A DNA stretch of 64,000 nucleotides, from NCBI GenBank assembly GCA_015178975.1, contig WHVD01000005.1, positions 930,001 through 994,000 of the forward strand, given 5' to 3'. The notes below the pieces were generated by a model. That model was not told the DNA's origin and ran no database searches. It saw only the letters and a program-made list of their open reading frames with translations. The stretch comes from Hysterangium stoloniferum. Lineage: Eukaryota; Basidiomycota; Agaricomycetes; Hysterangiales; Hysterangiaceae. Numbering within the stretch: the first letter of the stretch is position 1; every line of letters begins with the position of its first letter. The translations under genes and the position numbers were made by a program. Below are positions 47,269 to 59,626 of this stretch, one piece after another.

Positions 47269-48910
47269 TCATTCGATGCTCATCCGGTGTGGATGACCGC
47301 TCATTGAATAACCTGTTCTGCCGTCAGGACCTACCGTTCGTCTCGCCTTTTTCTTCTCTTTGCTCTTCGCCACTGACAAGGGGTTGCATAAATATGGCAA
47401 AGAGGCAGAGGAGAACAATCTTACGTTGTTGCTTGAGTCCACGATCAAAGTTAAGCATGACCAGGACCGCCCAAATAAATGTTGTAATCAACAATACCAT
47501 GGATATTGCAGCTGCAGTCATTTTAAATATGGGGGAAACCTATTATAGCAGAGAAGAGACTGACTGAATATACCTAACGACTTGTAAACGGGCTGAAATT
47601 CGGATTCATGGCGCCGTGCTATTATTGTCGCCATCTATGAATGGAAATTAAATGAATCCACAAAACGCTAAAATAAGCATACCTTATATGTAAAATAAGC
47701 GAATCCTGCAACCAAGCCCACAAGGAAACTCCACATCATCCATTTATTCTCGTGCTTCGCAGCCAAGTGACCTTCAATAAGAAGAAGCATAGATAGTGGT
47801 AGCGCGGCAATGGTAAGACCAAATTCAAAATCCGCATGATTCAATACCAAACCAATGAACTAGACAGGTGTCAAATAGACATCAAAAAGTCAGATTGCAA
47901 CGGATTTACTTGAATGGAGAAACCCAGCCAGAAAAACACATCAAACTTGAGCATGCACTCGAATATTTGGTATTGCGCGTACATCTTTTTGATGCGACGA
48001 TCTGCCCCAAGTAGCTTGTACACTTTCCATCCAAATTCTGTGTAAATCTTCCAGCCCAGCCCAATATAGGCAATCTCCGCGACACCAATCACAATGGGTA
48101 TTATGGCTGTGAGGACTGTAATGGGGACCTTAGAGAAAACACCAGTTTGATTCGGTGGGAAGATGCTGCGGACTTCTGAAATTTGGATGCCAGCATAAAT
48201 CAGGATAAGAGCATTAAATATACTGAAAGACTTTGATCAGGACGTATACACAATGGAAGCACGGTACGTACACCAGAAATATGAACTGGAGCGTATTTCG
48301 AAATATTACTGCATCTATGGCGAGAATAAACTGAAAGACACTGTAGGGAAATAAGCGCCGAGCCATCATACGATATGTCCCAACATACTGAGCCATTGCA
48401 AATATTCCGAGGTAAACAGGGAGTCGCCGTAAATTATCGTTTGCATCTGGAGTAGTAGTAGTAGCATCCGGGGGTAAATCGTCAAATTGAATTAGGATGT
48501 CGGCCTCCATTGCTACATCAACTGCAGTCTGGAGAAGAACGGCAAGAAGGTATAGTCGGCAAGCCAGTGAGCTCGGGAGATACTGATGAACAGTTAACTT
48601 TCATGATATATAAGTACAAGACACTTACTCGCTTGAAACACGACCGTGTGTCAGTTGCTGTACCCGGGGGCGGACGAGGTGTTCGCTGGGAGGCAGCAAA
48701 GTCCCCATCATCGTCAGGATCAGTGTACATGGTCTTAGGGGCCGTCGACAAGGGAAATACAGGCGGGCGTTGAGGCGGGGGATACTGGTAGTCTACGTCT
48801 GTTTCTTCATCTACGTAGGGCCGTTTAAACTCAGAGTCTTGGTCATGAACGCCTTCGTTGAGATACGACGTCGAAGAATTATCATAAGTAGGGCGATGGG
48901 GCAGGTCCAT
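47269..48910 (-). CDS. UPF0658 family Golgi membrane protein
   Basis: Multi-pass membrane protein of the family that includes fission yeast C1952.10c; role unknown. The N-terminal exon (MDLPHRPTYDNSSTSYLN) is hydrophilic with a Pro-rich run. Membrane parts follow: LRRLPVYLGIFAMAQYVGTY, PYSVFQFILAIDAVIFRNTL, IFNALILIYAGIQISEVRSI, ITVLTAIIPIVIGVAEIAYI then GLGWKIYTEFGWKVYKLLGA, YQIFECMLKFDVFFWLGFSI, LTIAALPLSMLLLIEGHLAA, WSFLVGLVAGFAYFTYK, and MTAAAISMVLLITTFIWAVL ending VMLNFDRGLKQQ. A final intron leads to LAKSKEKKKARRTVG and the end HPHRMSIE. The GWKIYxEFGWKVYKxxGAD and NFxRGLK motifs are typical. Reads intact. Confidence 0.82.
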
Positions 48911-49508
48911 TCTGGTGAGGCTTTTTCGACCGGCGAAGATATTTGAAGGAAACGACAGTTGTGAACGAGGAGTATGACGGACCCACAAGACACAATGGGT
49001 ACGACTTCTAATATGGGCGAGCAATAAAGAAGTTTCGATGCCTCTACCTCAACCTTTCTGATAAATTGGAGGAAAAGGATGAAGTATGCAGCGTGTTCGA
49101 CTTCACTTGTGCGGCCTAGATGGAGGTCAAATGGCGATGCAACAACGATCACACTGCCTCTCGTCGCTCGAGTTGTTGGTTGCACCTTACTTGTATAAGC
49201 GACATCTGTACGGCACCCCTGTCTATGGCTCTGAATAAACATCGCAGATGAAGCGATCTCCCCAGGCCTCTGCCGTGAATTTATCGTAGGCCGTTCTTAC
49301 CGTGCGCATATCTATTCACTACTAAATATTACTCTAAAGCTTGAAAAACGTCTTCATATTTTGGCTGCGGCCTGCATGGTTACAATAGTTTCGGGCAATG
49401 CACATCGCCGTATTTATAGCCAATACGCGATAATATAGACACTAGTGTAACAGCCTTAAAAAAAAACAAGAAGTAAAAGCTGGGTGGTGGATTTAGCAGA
49501 AGTTATAC

Positions 49509-50412
49509 CTAGGAGCCCACACTAGTAGCTTCATACGCTATTAGTAGCTCAGCTAGTTCACGTTCCTTTTGCGCAAGCTGTGCGTTTTCTAATTCCAGAG
49601 CCACGTTTGCAAGCTCGATTTGGAGAACATTGGAGATTAGTTCAGTCCACCGTGTCTCTAGCGACGTGAGTTGAGCTCCCGTCCGTGTCTGTTTACACGT
49701 CAAATGAGACTCATCGCCATGATGCACATTCCCATAACACTCGCCTGAGCATTTTTTCTTTCTCGATTGACCTCCACAGTGCGTTGTTTAAGATCTTCAA
49801 CAGTCTTTTCTAGCCTCACGGCCGATGCTTCAAGCAGATAGTTGTTTATTTTCCAAGCATTCGGACCGTACGATTGCAGTAAGGAAAGATTTGTATGTCT
49901 GGCCGAGAAAACAATTAAGAATGAAACTTGTTTGACCAGCACATTGACATACCGGATGGATTGATGTTCTAGTTGCGCTTTGGCGTTTTGGACAGCATTT
50001 GACCATGCCTCTTCTGACGGGTCCTGTGTTGACGGAGCAGGGAGCTGGTAGCGAACCGTGTCAAGGAGTGGAATTGGTTGGTGGGATTCGACTCTCTCAA
50101 GTTCGGCAGCTAACAGTGGGTGATTCTACGTCAAAAGGAGCGTCAGACGCGAATTTCCCTGTGATCCATTGTTACATTACCTGAAAAAGGCTTATAGGAG
50201 GGGAGACTTTGGGATGTAAAACCCCTGGGATAGGTTTTGGCACCCGTGCAAGTTCAGCTTCCACTTTTCGGCGAAGTTGGGGATGCACATCAAGATCATT
50301 ATCATAATACGGCTATAGGAAGTATTAATATATAGATAACCACCCTGGCAATATTCAGCCAACTCACCAAGGAGTCCAGGAGCTCTGTGAAGGCTTCGCT
50401 TTCGGTTGACAT
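49509..50412 (-). CDS. Pre-mRNA splicing factor SPF27 (BCAS2/Cwf7)
   Basis: Component of the Prp19/NineTeen complex of the spliceosome. Begins MSTESEAFTELLDSLV, then DNDLDVHPQLRRKVEAELAR, HPLLAAELERVESHQP, DPSEEAWSNAVQNAKAQLEH, SYGPNAWKINNYLLEASAVR then LEKTVEDLKQRTVEVNRERK, and TGAQLTSLETRWTELISNVL then QIELANVALELENAQLAQ. The YG-NAWK-NN-LEA segment and the long C-terminal coiled coil are the family marks. Five exons, about 210 residues, close to human BCAS2. Divergent from the chromodomain gene, 102 bp between starts. Confidence 0.88.
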
Positions 50413-50514
50413 TGTCCTAATGGTTAGTTACATAAGGCGTGTTTCTTACATCAGCATTCTAAGAAGTAAGACCTCATGTCTTGAACTCTTCATCTAAAGT
50501 AACGCGAGTGAGGA

Positions 50515-53500
50515 ATGGCAAAGAAGAAATCTGCGCCAGAGCCTGAGCCAACTTTTGAAGTAGGTAAGAGCAATAACTGAGCTGTATACATAATATCCGA
50601 TCGCTATTTAATATATCTTCATGCAGAAAATATATATAAAGCCCGGGTTACACGAAAAAGCTGGGTACGTGCTTCACGACGTTTGTGACGTTTGTCATCT
50701 AATTTATAACATAATTTAGGAGTATTTTATCAAGGTAAACAGGGCTGATTCCTTGTTTATCTTTGTGTGGGAATTTATGTATTTTAGTGGGGTGGATATC
50801 CGGAAGAAGAGAATAGGTTTGTCCTGAGTGTCAATATTTTCAGAATTTCTGGTGATACGTAGATGGTTATAAGCTGGGAGCCAGAAAGGCACCTAACAGG
50901 TTGTAGTCGACTGTTGAGCTCATTCTGGAAGCAATTTGGCTCCGAGGTTCGTCTTTCTGCAGGAGCACTTCCTCAGGGCCACACCATTAAGCCTACGAGG
51001 GCATGGATCGGTAACCAGATCATAATTCTAACTCAGACATATCTATTGAAAGCTATATTGTCAGAACGCCACCGTAAGGCCTATATAAGAAGTAGCGAGC
51101 GCAAAGCTGAACGTCGAGAAAGAAAAACGACCGGAGCTACGGGGGGAAATGACAATGGCAAGAATGACTCGGACAATGAAGAGTCTGAGGAAGAGATGGC
51201 TGACGAAACTATGGCCGATGAGTATATAGGTGATGTCGATGTGACTTCCCAGATATCGCGCGATGGGCGGCCTACAGATGCAGATGTTAGTTTTCATATC
51301 TATAACTTCGAATACGTTTCCGTCGACATTAACGTCTATAGCAGAGTCACGTAGACACCGAACAATCTGGAGCAGAATATGTTTGTTATAATCCTAGTGA
51401 TGAAGGAACTGTTGCTTAACATCCGAACTTTATTAGAACGATCCTGATGATATACCTTTATCCCTTGTAGCAACGCAACGACCTCTTGAACCTATCAAAA
51501 GTTTGTTAGAACCCGGTCATGCTGACCAGGATTCTGCATCTCTCAAGCGCAAACGGGCAGTAGCCGATGTGAATCATTGCTTCCCCCTCGAAATATAAAT
51601 TATTGCTCACACCTTTTTAGAAGGACAATATCGGATTAAGTCGGGAGCCTCCGACCAAGCGTCAAAGAAAGAAACTATTATCAAAGTCATTCTCTTCTGC
51701 GGTAATAGAAGGTAAGCAGCAGTCAGACGAGTATATCGCCCTCTGTCCACGCTCTGGATAATAATATACCATGAAGGGGAAGATCAACCACGCTCAGCAT
51801 CTCCTGATGCACCGTTGTCACCTGCAGGATCCCTCTTCGATGAAGAACCTAATGACAATGTGCCAATGGCTCTCAGCTCCGCGGCACGCTCCGGAAGCGA
51901 AGCATCCAAGGCTGAACCAACTCCTCTCTCCAATCTGGCCACTGCGAACTCACCCCATCCTGAATCTCTCAAACTTCCGCCGGCAACCAGCAGTCGCCCG
52001 ACTGTTTCAATCGATACAACTGTACTCCCCCCGGTGAAAATTGTTCCCGCGCATGTACAGAGGAAACTCAACCCCAGAGTTAAATTGATGCCCCTCCCAC
52101 CTGCGACTGGTGTACAGGGCATACACACGAAGGCTCGGATCGCCGCGAGAGAAGGACCCGATAATCTTGCCAGTCCCGTGTCTTCTCTCACCACACCTAG
52201 TAGCGCAGCTCGTTATTCTCCAGCTGTAGATGCGGAGAAGTGGTTGAAAGACAATGTGGCAACCAGGTATTGTCCTCTTCGCGGTTGCTATTTTCCTAGC
52301 CCTGATTAGGATCCTTCCCTCTCCTAACTAGTGAGGGTAACAGAGAGTCTGTTGAAGCTCAATCGTGCGTAAAGCTAATCGGAAACGGTGAATTTGGCTT
52401 ATTATTGTGTCAAGACCATCCGTTTCGTCTGCTCAGCCGGGCGGTCTCCATTTCAGGTATCTCCGAGGCAATTACTATTGTCATTTGGTACTCATGAATC
52501 ACTTCACAGCAAACGTTGGCGCTGGACTGGGCAATTGGCTATAGGTGATAATGAATCAGACAACAGCTTTGCGGAACCTGTGGGCGACATCGTACTGTCT
52601 GACAATACCCCTCTTGATAAGAGCGTAAGCGAATTGGGTATCCATTTATTGCTTCCAAGTAGCACGGAGTCCCTGTGCTTCCGCCACTGCTACTCACTGT
52701 CTACCCTTTCCACTACCCTGGCTGATCTCCAGATCTCTCAGTTTGCTCGGATGACCTCTAATAAGGCTAACCAGGCTTCAAATAATACTGAGCAAGTTGC
52801 TTTTGAAACACTCGTTAGGTACATGATTAAAAATGAAATGGTACGTCTTCGCAGTGACTTGGCGAACATCGCGTATTTAAGCAGCTCACATAGTACTCTG
52901 TCACCGAGCTTCATTATTCTGGCTGCCAAGTCGCTGAAATGTTTGTATTTCCATCGTCTCTTGAATATCTTTGGGAGCAAATAAATGTCCCGCCTATAAT
53001 GTGGCGGCAGGACGGTCTTCTTGTCGCAATTGCCTTTCAGGTCTACAAACCTCTCATAAACTCCAGAAGCCCGATTCAAACCTCTACGTCCGAGTGGAAA
53101 AATGGAGATTCCTTCGACTTGACTTCTGAAATCATTGCTCAGGCTGCAGATTCTGGTCGAGCGGTGATGACCCTTCAGTTCCCCGACAGCTTGTACAAAC
53201 GGATAGCACAGAAAAATTACGCCATCTTCACTACGCCCGCAGAGGACGTACTACCAGATCCCGACACATTAGCTCTCAAGGTGGTTTTGAGAAGCATTCC
53301 TGGATGCAAATCTTCCAGCATTATCGAAGGCGGGCTGACAAGATGCATTTTCATCCATGTTAGCTCTTGGCCGATATTACACAAGTTACCCGGAATAGTT
53401 CACAGGCGTCTTCGACGCCCGGAAGTGCTATTCTTTACTTATGGGTCAGACCCAATTGTGGATCCCTCCTTTTGGGGCCTCCAGGAGGTTTTCCCCATCG

Positions 53501-54309
53501 GTACATTTCGCCATTATTATTTCTGTCCCTCGCTGTAGCATAATTTCCTCCAGGTGGCATTGTTACCTTCACACCTCGGGCAATTGCCGAAAATCCTATT
53601 GCGGTTGAAAAGCTTATCACCCAGCTTGCAAATCACCCATTGTGGACTTGCTATGTTCTTCCATCGACCATAGCCATGATTGTCAATGTGATCAATGACG
53701 AGATTGCCACAGACCCAGACCCAGACCCCAAGCTTAAAAGGTATTTATAGGCTTTCCTGTGTCATCAGCCTACTAATAGTGGACGACAGTATCGTAGAGG
53801 TCCTGAGTACCATTCTAATCCCCATTGAGAAGGGTCAGATTTCTCTGACGTGGCATCCGCCGTCACTACGGCGCTGGCACCATGATCTGACAACGAACGA
53901 TTTCAAGAGCAGTTATGAGGAGTGGCGAATTGAGCAGGCGTGTCTGTCGGATCTTGAGGGCTACGATCTTGTAACTGAATGCCAAAGGATACTCAGGGAG
54001 TCGCAGGATCAAAGCGAGAAAGATGTGGAAAATACGATTGTGCGAGACCTCGTGGTTATGCAGTCCTTGTTCCGGAGGGAGTACCGGAGGTTCGTTATAA
54101 TAACGGATAGCACAGGGCCGTGCAACACCTCAAAAGAGGCAGCGGCTAGGAGTAGTACGCGGACTGCCGATATCAAGGATATGGTAAGCCAGCAATATAC
54201 CCTTTTACAGGATGTGAATAACCCCTTTAACCAGTTTGAATTTACACGTGTGGAAGATTTCAGTTTCAACGATGACTACTTTACCATTGAGAATCCCGAC
54301 ACCCAATAA
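50515..54309 (+). CDS. Chromodomain protein with large C-terminal region (possibly Chp1/TASOR-like)
   Basis: Begins MAKKKSAPEPEPTFEV. A chromodomain is assembled from five short exons: FEVENIYKARVTRKSW, EYFIK, WGGYPEEENS, WEPERHLTGCSRLLSSFWKQ. The methyl-lysine cage residues of HP1 (Tyr, Trp, Tyr/Phe) have counterparts F, W and Y, so H3K9me binding is plausible. Next come a charged helix (RHRKAYIRSSERKAERRERK), an acidic run and a Ser/Pro-rich linker of about 250 residues. A folded region follows: RWRWTGQLAIGD, EPVGDIVLSD, LGIHLLLPSSTESLCFRHCY, which has the look of a SPOC domain; then LEYLWEQINVPPIMWRQDGL. The C-terminal part EVLFFTYGSDPIVDPSFWGL, GGIVTFTPRAIAENPIAVEK, HPLWTCYVLPSTIAMI may be PIN-like. 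Fold assignments beyond the chromodomain are inference. Some exons (51350-51790, 52260-52440) are approximate. Confidence 0.8.
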
Positions 54310-54508
54310 TCTTTTAGCCAGAGCTGTAGAAGTAGAAGTAATGCCTTTTTGGTACCCGACGAGGATATCTCTAATGAGTGTGATTACCATTTCGCTCAAC
54401 ACGTGATTGTCTCTTTCATCATAAAATTCTTTGACCCTATCCTCCGGACTGCCATTCTCGCAGACCCTCTTCATACCTTAAATATCTAATTAACCGTATT
54501 ATATCTTG

Positions 54509-55290
54509 ATGCCGTCGCTCTCGGAAATTATCACCGATCCGCGCTTTCGTGATTATTTGGCCATTCTGAAAGGTGCACGAAATGGGCTCGTGTACGGCGT
54601 CAAGATCCGTTTCCCACATGCGCTGCTGATGTCTATTCTGTTCGGTCGCGGGAAGTGCGTATCCACACCTTGCACCATATAGAGTGTCAATAAATGGCTA
54701 ATGCGCGCGACTCTTTTCAAGCTGGAGATCCCGCGCGCAGCAGATATATCTGGCCACCAAGCAGCACGCCCTGAACCTCGCTGGCTTCGTGTCGCTGTAC
54801 AAGGCACTTTTGCTCTTGCAGCGCGGGATCAATGGCGGAAAGGAGCGGAATGGCGACACGTTCATCGCGGGCCTGATAGGCGGGTACGTCATTTTCGGCG
54901 ACAGGACCGCCGTCAATGAACAGGCGAGTGTTTGTTTCGGCCATGGCAGGACGAAGCATCCGCAATGCTGATTTGTATTCTGGGCGCGCGCGACAGATTG
55001 TACTCTATGTCTGTTCTCGTGTTGTGGCGTCATTCATTCCCCGAGCCGGCACGTCATATGCGGGTTCATCCGCTGCTTCAGCGTCGAGTACCGACTCACA
55101 GGTGCGGCCTATTCCGCCAGATGCACGACTGTTCTCCCTGTTTGCAGCCGTTTCCTGGGGTGCGGTTATGTGGCTATTTAAGAATAAAGGGGAGACGATC
55201 CAGCCAGGCATGTTCAGCTCAATGAGATATTTATATCGGGACTCCGAGCGATGGGATAGTCTGCGGACATTGTTATGGCACAACAAATGA
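54509..55290 (+). CDS. PXMP4: Peroxisomal membrane protein 4 (PMP24, Tim17/22/23 family)
   Basis: Peroxisomal membrane protein of the Tim17 superfamily; exact function unknown. Begins MPSLSEIITDPRFRDYLAIL then KGARNGLVYGVKIRFPHALL and MSILFGRG, the strongest family segment; next exon ATKQHALNLAGFVSLYKALL then LLQRGINGGKERNGDTFIAG, LIGGYVIFGDRTAVNEQ, and after an intron IVLYVCSRVVASFIPRAG. The end contains LFAAVSWGAVMWLFKNKG, QPGMFSSMRYLYRDSERWDS and LRTLLWHNK. Three to four exons, about 220-240 residues, near the size of human PXMP4. Convergent with the Ras gene. Confidence 0.9.
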
Positions 55291-55600
55291 TCATCCTTGT
55301 TCTCTGCTGCTAAACCAGTTCTTTATGTAATACATTGTGCGCAGCGTTAACATATGAGATGAGGGCATGAGTGTCCACTAGCAAACATACAGTAGCCGCA
55401 AAGGGGGTATTGGGTTAGGAGCGACGGCAAGCCCCAAAAAGTGAAAAAAAAATACGAAAGAAGGATAACACCCAATATATGAACACGTAGAGATCCATAG
55501 CAAACCATGAAGGTCATCAAGATGACAAAGGGGGATGAGGGGGAACGGGGTAAACGCGGGAGCGAAACAATCTAATAAGCTTCTCCGACACCCATCACCT

Positions 55601-56469
55601 TTACAGAATAATACATTTTGTTGGGGATTTTTTGCGCTTTGGAACAACCTGTGCTGGTCCCGGAGGGGGGCCGCCATCTGCTCCTTGGCGGTTTTCTCGT
55701 AGTTTGCGCACAAGGCTTGCAAAGAGCCTTTCCACGTTTACCGCAGTTTTAGCGGAGGTCTCGAGGAATTCGCAACCAAAATGTCGGGCCATTTCCAGAC
55801 CCTCCTCTCTTGTTACTTGCCTGTCGAGGCCCCGATCACATTTATTACCCACCAGCATAAATATCGGTTTCGATCGTTTAACACGCAACATGCTTTGCCT
55901 GAATACCTCTAGGCGGTCGAAGGTTGCACGGGACGCAATTGAATACACCAGGACAAAGCCCTGGCCCTCGCTAAGACAACGAGTAGGTATGACGACACAT
56001 GTGCGAAACAGGCCACTCACCGAACCCACTGGTCTCTTAGTGCGGCATACTCCTCTGATTGGTCCATCAGCTGAATGCAAGTGAGACACATGATAGTTCT
56101 ATCACGCACCTTGGCCCGCTGTGTCAATTACTTCAACGAAACACATCCTATTATCGACAACCATCTGCTTGCGATAAGCGTCTTCAATCGTGGGGTCGTA
56201 AGTCTGATTCAAAGGCTGTATCAGTACCAATAAGACAGGAGGCGAAAGCGGTCTGCCTACCTCTGGAAGGTGGGAGGGGCGATTAGTTTAGCGTGGATAA
56301 AGAGCAGACGACTGCGACACGTACCCACAAAACAATTTAAAGTGAACTGGGACAGCGAAACGAATCAGAGAGTGGAGCTGAGAGCAACGAGAGTGGGCTT
56401 TACCTGGACCGCCAAAGCGGTTTTGCCAACCCCACCGTCTCCTAATACGGCGACTCTCCACGAGTCCAT
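55601..56469 (-). CDS. Ras-family small GTPase, CIIL box
   Basis: Begins [20 protein letters not shown]; the P loop is GDGGVGKT, with Asp where most Ras have Ala at position 11 (the Gly at 12 and 13 are kept). After short exons (FTLNCFV) comes [18 protein letters not shown], an effector region close to Ras, and [17 protein letters not shown] with the catalytic Gln. Then [22 protein letters not shown] (guanine base), and ETSAK. The tail is [12 protein letters not shown], a polybasic stretch and a CaaX box ending in Leu, which predicts geranylgeranylation, unlike the CVVS/CVIA ends of most fungal Ras1. It resembles the second Ras (Ras2) of basidiomycetes, judged from memory. Six exons; GTPase motifs complete. 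Confidence 0.88.
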
Positions 56470-58353
56470 TTCCTTGAGCAAATAAGCGAGATACGACTAT
56501 GCTGAACTGGCGAAAGCAGCCGCTGTAATAGAAAAAGGGAAAAGAAAAGGCGTAAGGGGATATGATATGAAGGAGAGCTGGGACCGGTGCAGAAAAGGTG
56601 GAAAATGGGAGACGTGTAGAAGAGTATTCCGACAGTGTCGTCGCTCGTGCGGGTCGTTTCAAGTTCGTAAGTGAGCACCTGAGAAGTGGTGTGCAAAGCA
56701 CAATGCCAGACGTGAGGGGCAAAGACAGAGTGAGGTGGAATCGGATCCGGAGCTGGCATCCACATCTATAGCTAAATGCCTCCGTAGCGCCCACTGCGGA
56801 CTTGTAAAATAAAAAGCTATACGGGTTGCGCCTCTGTGTTCTTTTCCTGATTAGGGACGTGCTTACACTGTACTTGATTAGAGATTTGTATCAAAAATAA
56901 TAGCTCTTGTTGTTGAGCCAAATTCCAGTGCAGAGAGCATCTTGCTTCCCGTCCCCGAGTACGCCACATCATCATCACAGTTTTACAGGCACCGACACAG
57001 TACTGTTCATCTACGCCACGTTTTTTCAACAGCCTAAATAATCAAGCAAACGAGAAAAACAAGGGGCAGCCGACGCCCCATCACGATCAACGGTTCTCTG
57101 TGGCTCAGGCAGGGTGCATCCACGCAGCACGCATGGGTCGACTCAATTCCAGCTTCAATTGGCCCCTGCGTCTATTTTGTCGTGTGGCCGCGTTTATCTC
57201 TGTCTCAGGCAGCGGTTGGGACAGCTGTGATTGACGCGAGATCCTGTTGTGCCGGCCATCCTCGTGTTATCAGCGAATCAAGCGCAACCTCAAGAGGTGG
57301 CTGCCTGCCGGCCTCTCGGGCTCATATTAAAAATGATATTGTTTATTCAAAGAAAAACGTGCCGCCGTTGCTGGGGCCGCCTTCCATCTACCACGCTCTA
57401 CCGAGTCCCCTTGCCCGCATCGCCGTGCCGCGTCGATTCCAAGCGGATGCTCTGCCCAGTCGTGCGTGATACGTGCAGCCCGCGTCATGCCGTTTTGGAG
57501 GATGTCCATGACTAATGGCAATGCGCAATAGAGACCTTTCAATGGCGAGCGCCGTCATCGTCCCTGAGACACCAGGACCGTCGGACGGACCTGTCACTCC
57601 TCCCTTGCCACCCGCATGTATTGGGCCTCAAGACCCGATTCTTCTGACTTCTACCTACTCAATAGCCACCATCGGCCACTATCAGCTTACCCGCCCCCCG
57701 GATTTTCACTGCCGGACTACCGGATTCGAGATCTTAGGGGATCCCATTGAAGGAGTAACCCAAGTGTTGCAATCACCCCAAATTAATATATGTCTTGCGC
57801 GCATCACGGCCAAGGATGGCTTGGTGGGAAGAGGATTATCCTATCGAAAAGGGTTTCCAAGAAGGATGCTGCGACTCACTGGAAGCGAGCGAAGACTAGA
57901 TTGCAGCTAGTGCATGTGTGCTGTACCCGCGGCATGTTGTACATATGTCAAAAAAAATTTTCCCTTCGCATGAGTACTCGTTTATGGATCTAATTAAACG
58001 TTGTGACTGTCACTGATCGTGACACTTTTTAAAAAATGACACGTGATCAAGTTCCCACCTGCCGGTGGTTGGCGTTTACGTTTTTGCCAAAAAAATATCA
58101 AATACAAACTAACAAATATTCAGAATAAAAAACACATTGCCCTTGTATCCCTTTCTTACAACTAGCCTTTACAAATTCATCCCAACAACAGCAAAATCAG
58201 ATGAAAAAAGCAAACGAGGCGTGGAGAAAGCAAATATTAACGGATGTAAGGTCAAATGGGGCAACCAAGAAGCAACCCTCGCGAACGTCGCCCTCCTCAC
58301 ACTCGCACTGACTGACATACATACAACCTCCCGTCACGGGTGCACTGCACCCT
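56470..58353. other. Long 5' region without assigned gene
   Basis: Upstream of the Ras gene. A plus-strand frame at 57515-57910 (131 codons) has no family features and no splice support. The rest holds scattered short frames only. Confidence 0.5.
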
Positions 58354-58722
58354 TCAATCTCGGCGGCTGAACTCCGCCTGCGTCATCCCCAGCACGAAGA
58401 ACCCGCCCTTCCACTTGGACGACAGCTCGATCGTCTTCGGCGGGCGTGTCGCTGGGGGGGGGGCTTTTGCGGGCTTTGGAGAGTCGCCGGCCTCGCGGTG
58501 GCGCAGCACGGGCGTGATGGCCTGTGCGATCGAGGGAAACGGCCGGAGCGGGCGGGAGGAGGGGAACGCGCCGCGTTTGTGCGACGGCGGGGAGGGCGGG
58601 GGGGACGGGCTGTCGCGCGGCGACGGGGGACACGAGTGGGGGTTCAGGGGGGACGAGCGGAAGGGCGCGATGGACGAGGACGAGGACGACGCGGGCGACA
58701 GCACGAGTGCTTGCGAGGCCAT
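58354..58722 (-). CDS. Short Pro/Ser-rich protein of unknown function
   Basis: A single-exon minus-strand frame of 122 residues starting MASQALVLSPASSSSSS. It is Ser/Pro-rich (SPSPPPSPPSHKRG) and ends in an ordered-looking stretch, IELSSKWKGGFFVLGMTQAE followed by FSRRD. I think this terminal motif is found in small agaricomycete proteins of unknown role, but that is from memory. GC content is clearly higher than the surroundings, which keeps all six frames open, so part of the apparent coding signal is compositional. The longer frame starting at 58920 adds unlikely sequence. Confidence 0.5.
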   Translation of the reverse strand: MASQALVLSPASSSSSSIAPFRSSPLNPHSCPPSPRDSPSPPPSPPSHKRGAFPSSRPLRPFPSIAQAITPVLRHREAGDSPKPAKAPPPATRPPKTIELSSKWKGGFFVLGMTQAEFSRRD

Positions 58723-59626
58723 GTAGGGGCGACTTGTTGTGTCTATGGTGAGAGGCGTTAATTTGGGGCCAGTGGAGTCGGGAGAGGCTATTAAGTAAGA
58801 ATAAAAAAGCGGGAAAAAGTAATGAATGACGAGGAGTTGCAGAACAGATTTTGCCACTGACCCATCTCTTATACTCGGGCGGCTATCAACGTTTTTCTCG
58901 ATGGGGGAGCTCGCAGTCAAGTTTGGTCGATGCTGTCGACGCTACACTGCCTCCAATGATGCCGACAAGCTAGAGATGATGATGAAGTTGCGCAAGACGA
59001 GAGCTAGGGCTTAAGTAGAATTATATTATAATAATTCCTTTATCAATCTATGGGGATATAAAGAAGAATAGACGCTGTTGGGGTTCGGCTATCTTGCTCA
59101 TATAGAAAGCACCAGGTGCTGGTATCCAGTATTAGTTCTCCTTTTTGTGATCGTTATAGTAAATCCGATGTTTCAGAGCCCTTTTCCGTCATCGTGCCAC
59201 AATAGACGGTGTCGTGCACGTGCACACCAAATCCTATCAACAAAGGACTTGCTCAAACGGGTATCTCGACAGTCCCAATATATATAAAAAGATAATACAC
59301 ATCTACAACACTAGATAGTGTCTCGATCTGCGCAGAGCTAACAGGAAGCCGACGGAAAACAATGAGTGGGTGAATGAGCCCGCTGGGGAACATAAATAAT
59401 ACATGCCGATGAATTATCGAATCTAATATCCCCACAATGAATATCGATAATGTGCAAGGCCCGTATGAAGGGAGTAGGGCGTATTAAATGCGCTGGGATC
59501 ACCAGAGAATCTGTGGGTATTAGTAATACAGTGGTCGAGGTGTGATTCACAGCAAAGGAATAAGCGATTGGCCAGTAATCCAAGAAAGAACGCGACCGAA
59601 CCCGGCTGTAAATGCTGCTCAGCCCT
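58723..59626. other. Intergenic, nothing recognised
   Basis: About 900 bp between the short Pro/Ser-rich gene and the Yippee gene. Only short frames; no RNA gene or repeat is seen. Confidence 0.55.

Noticed and set aside
51784-52194. 136-codon minus-strand ORF opposite the chromodomain gene
   Set aside because: Shadow of the Ser/Pro-rich linker on the plus strand.
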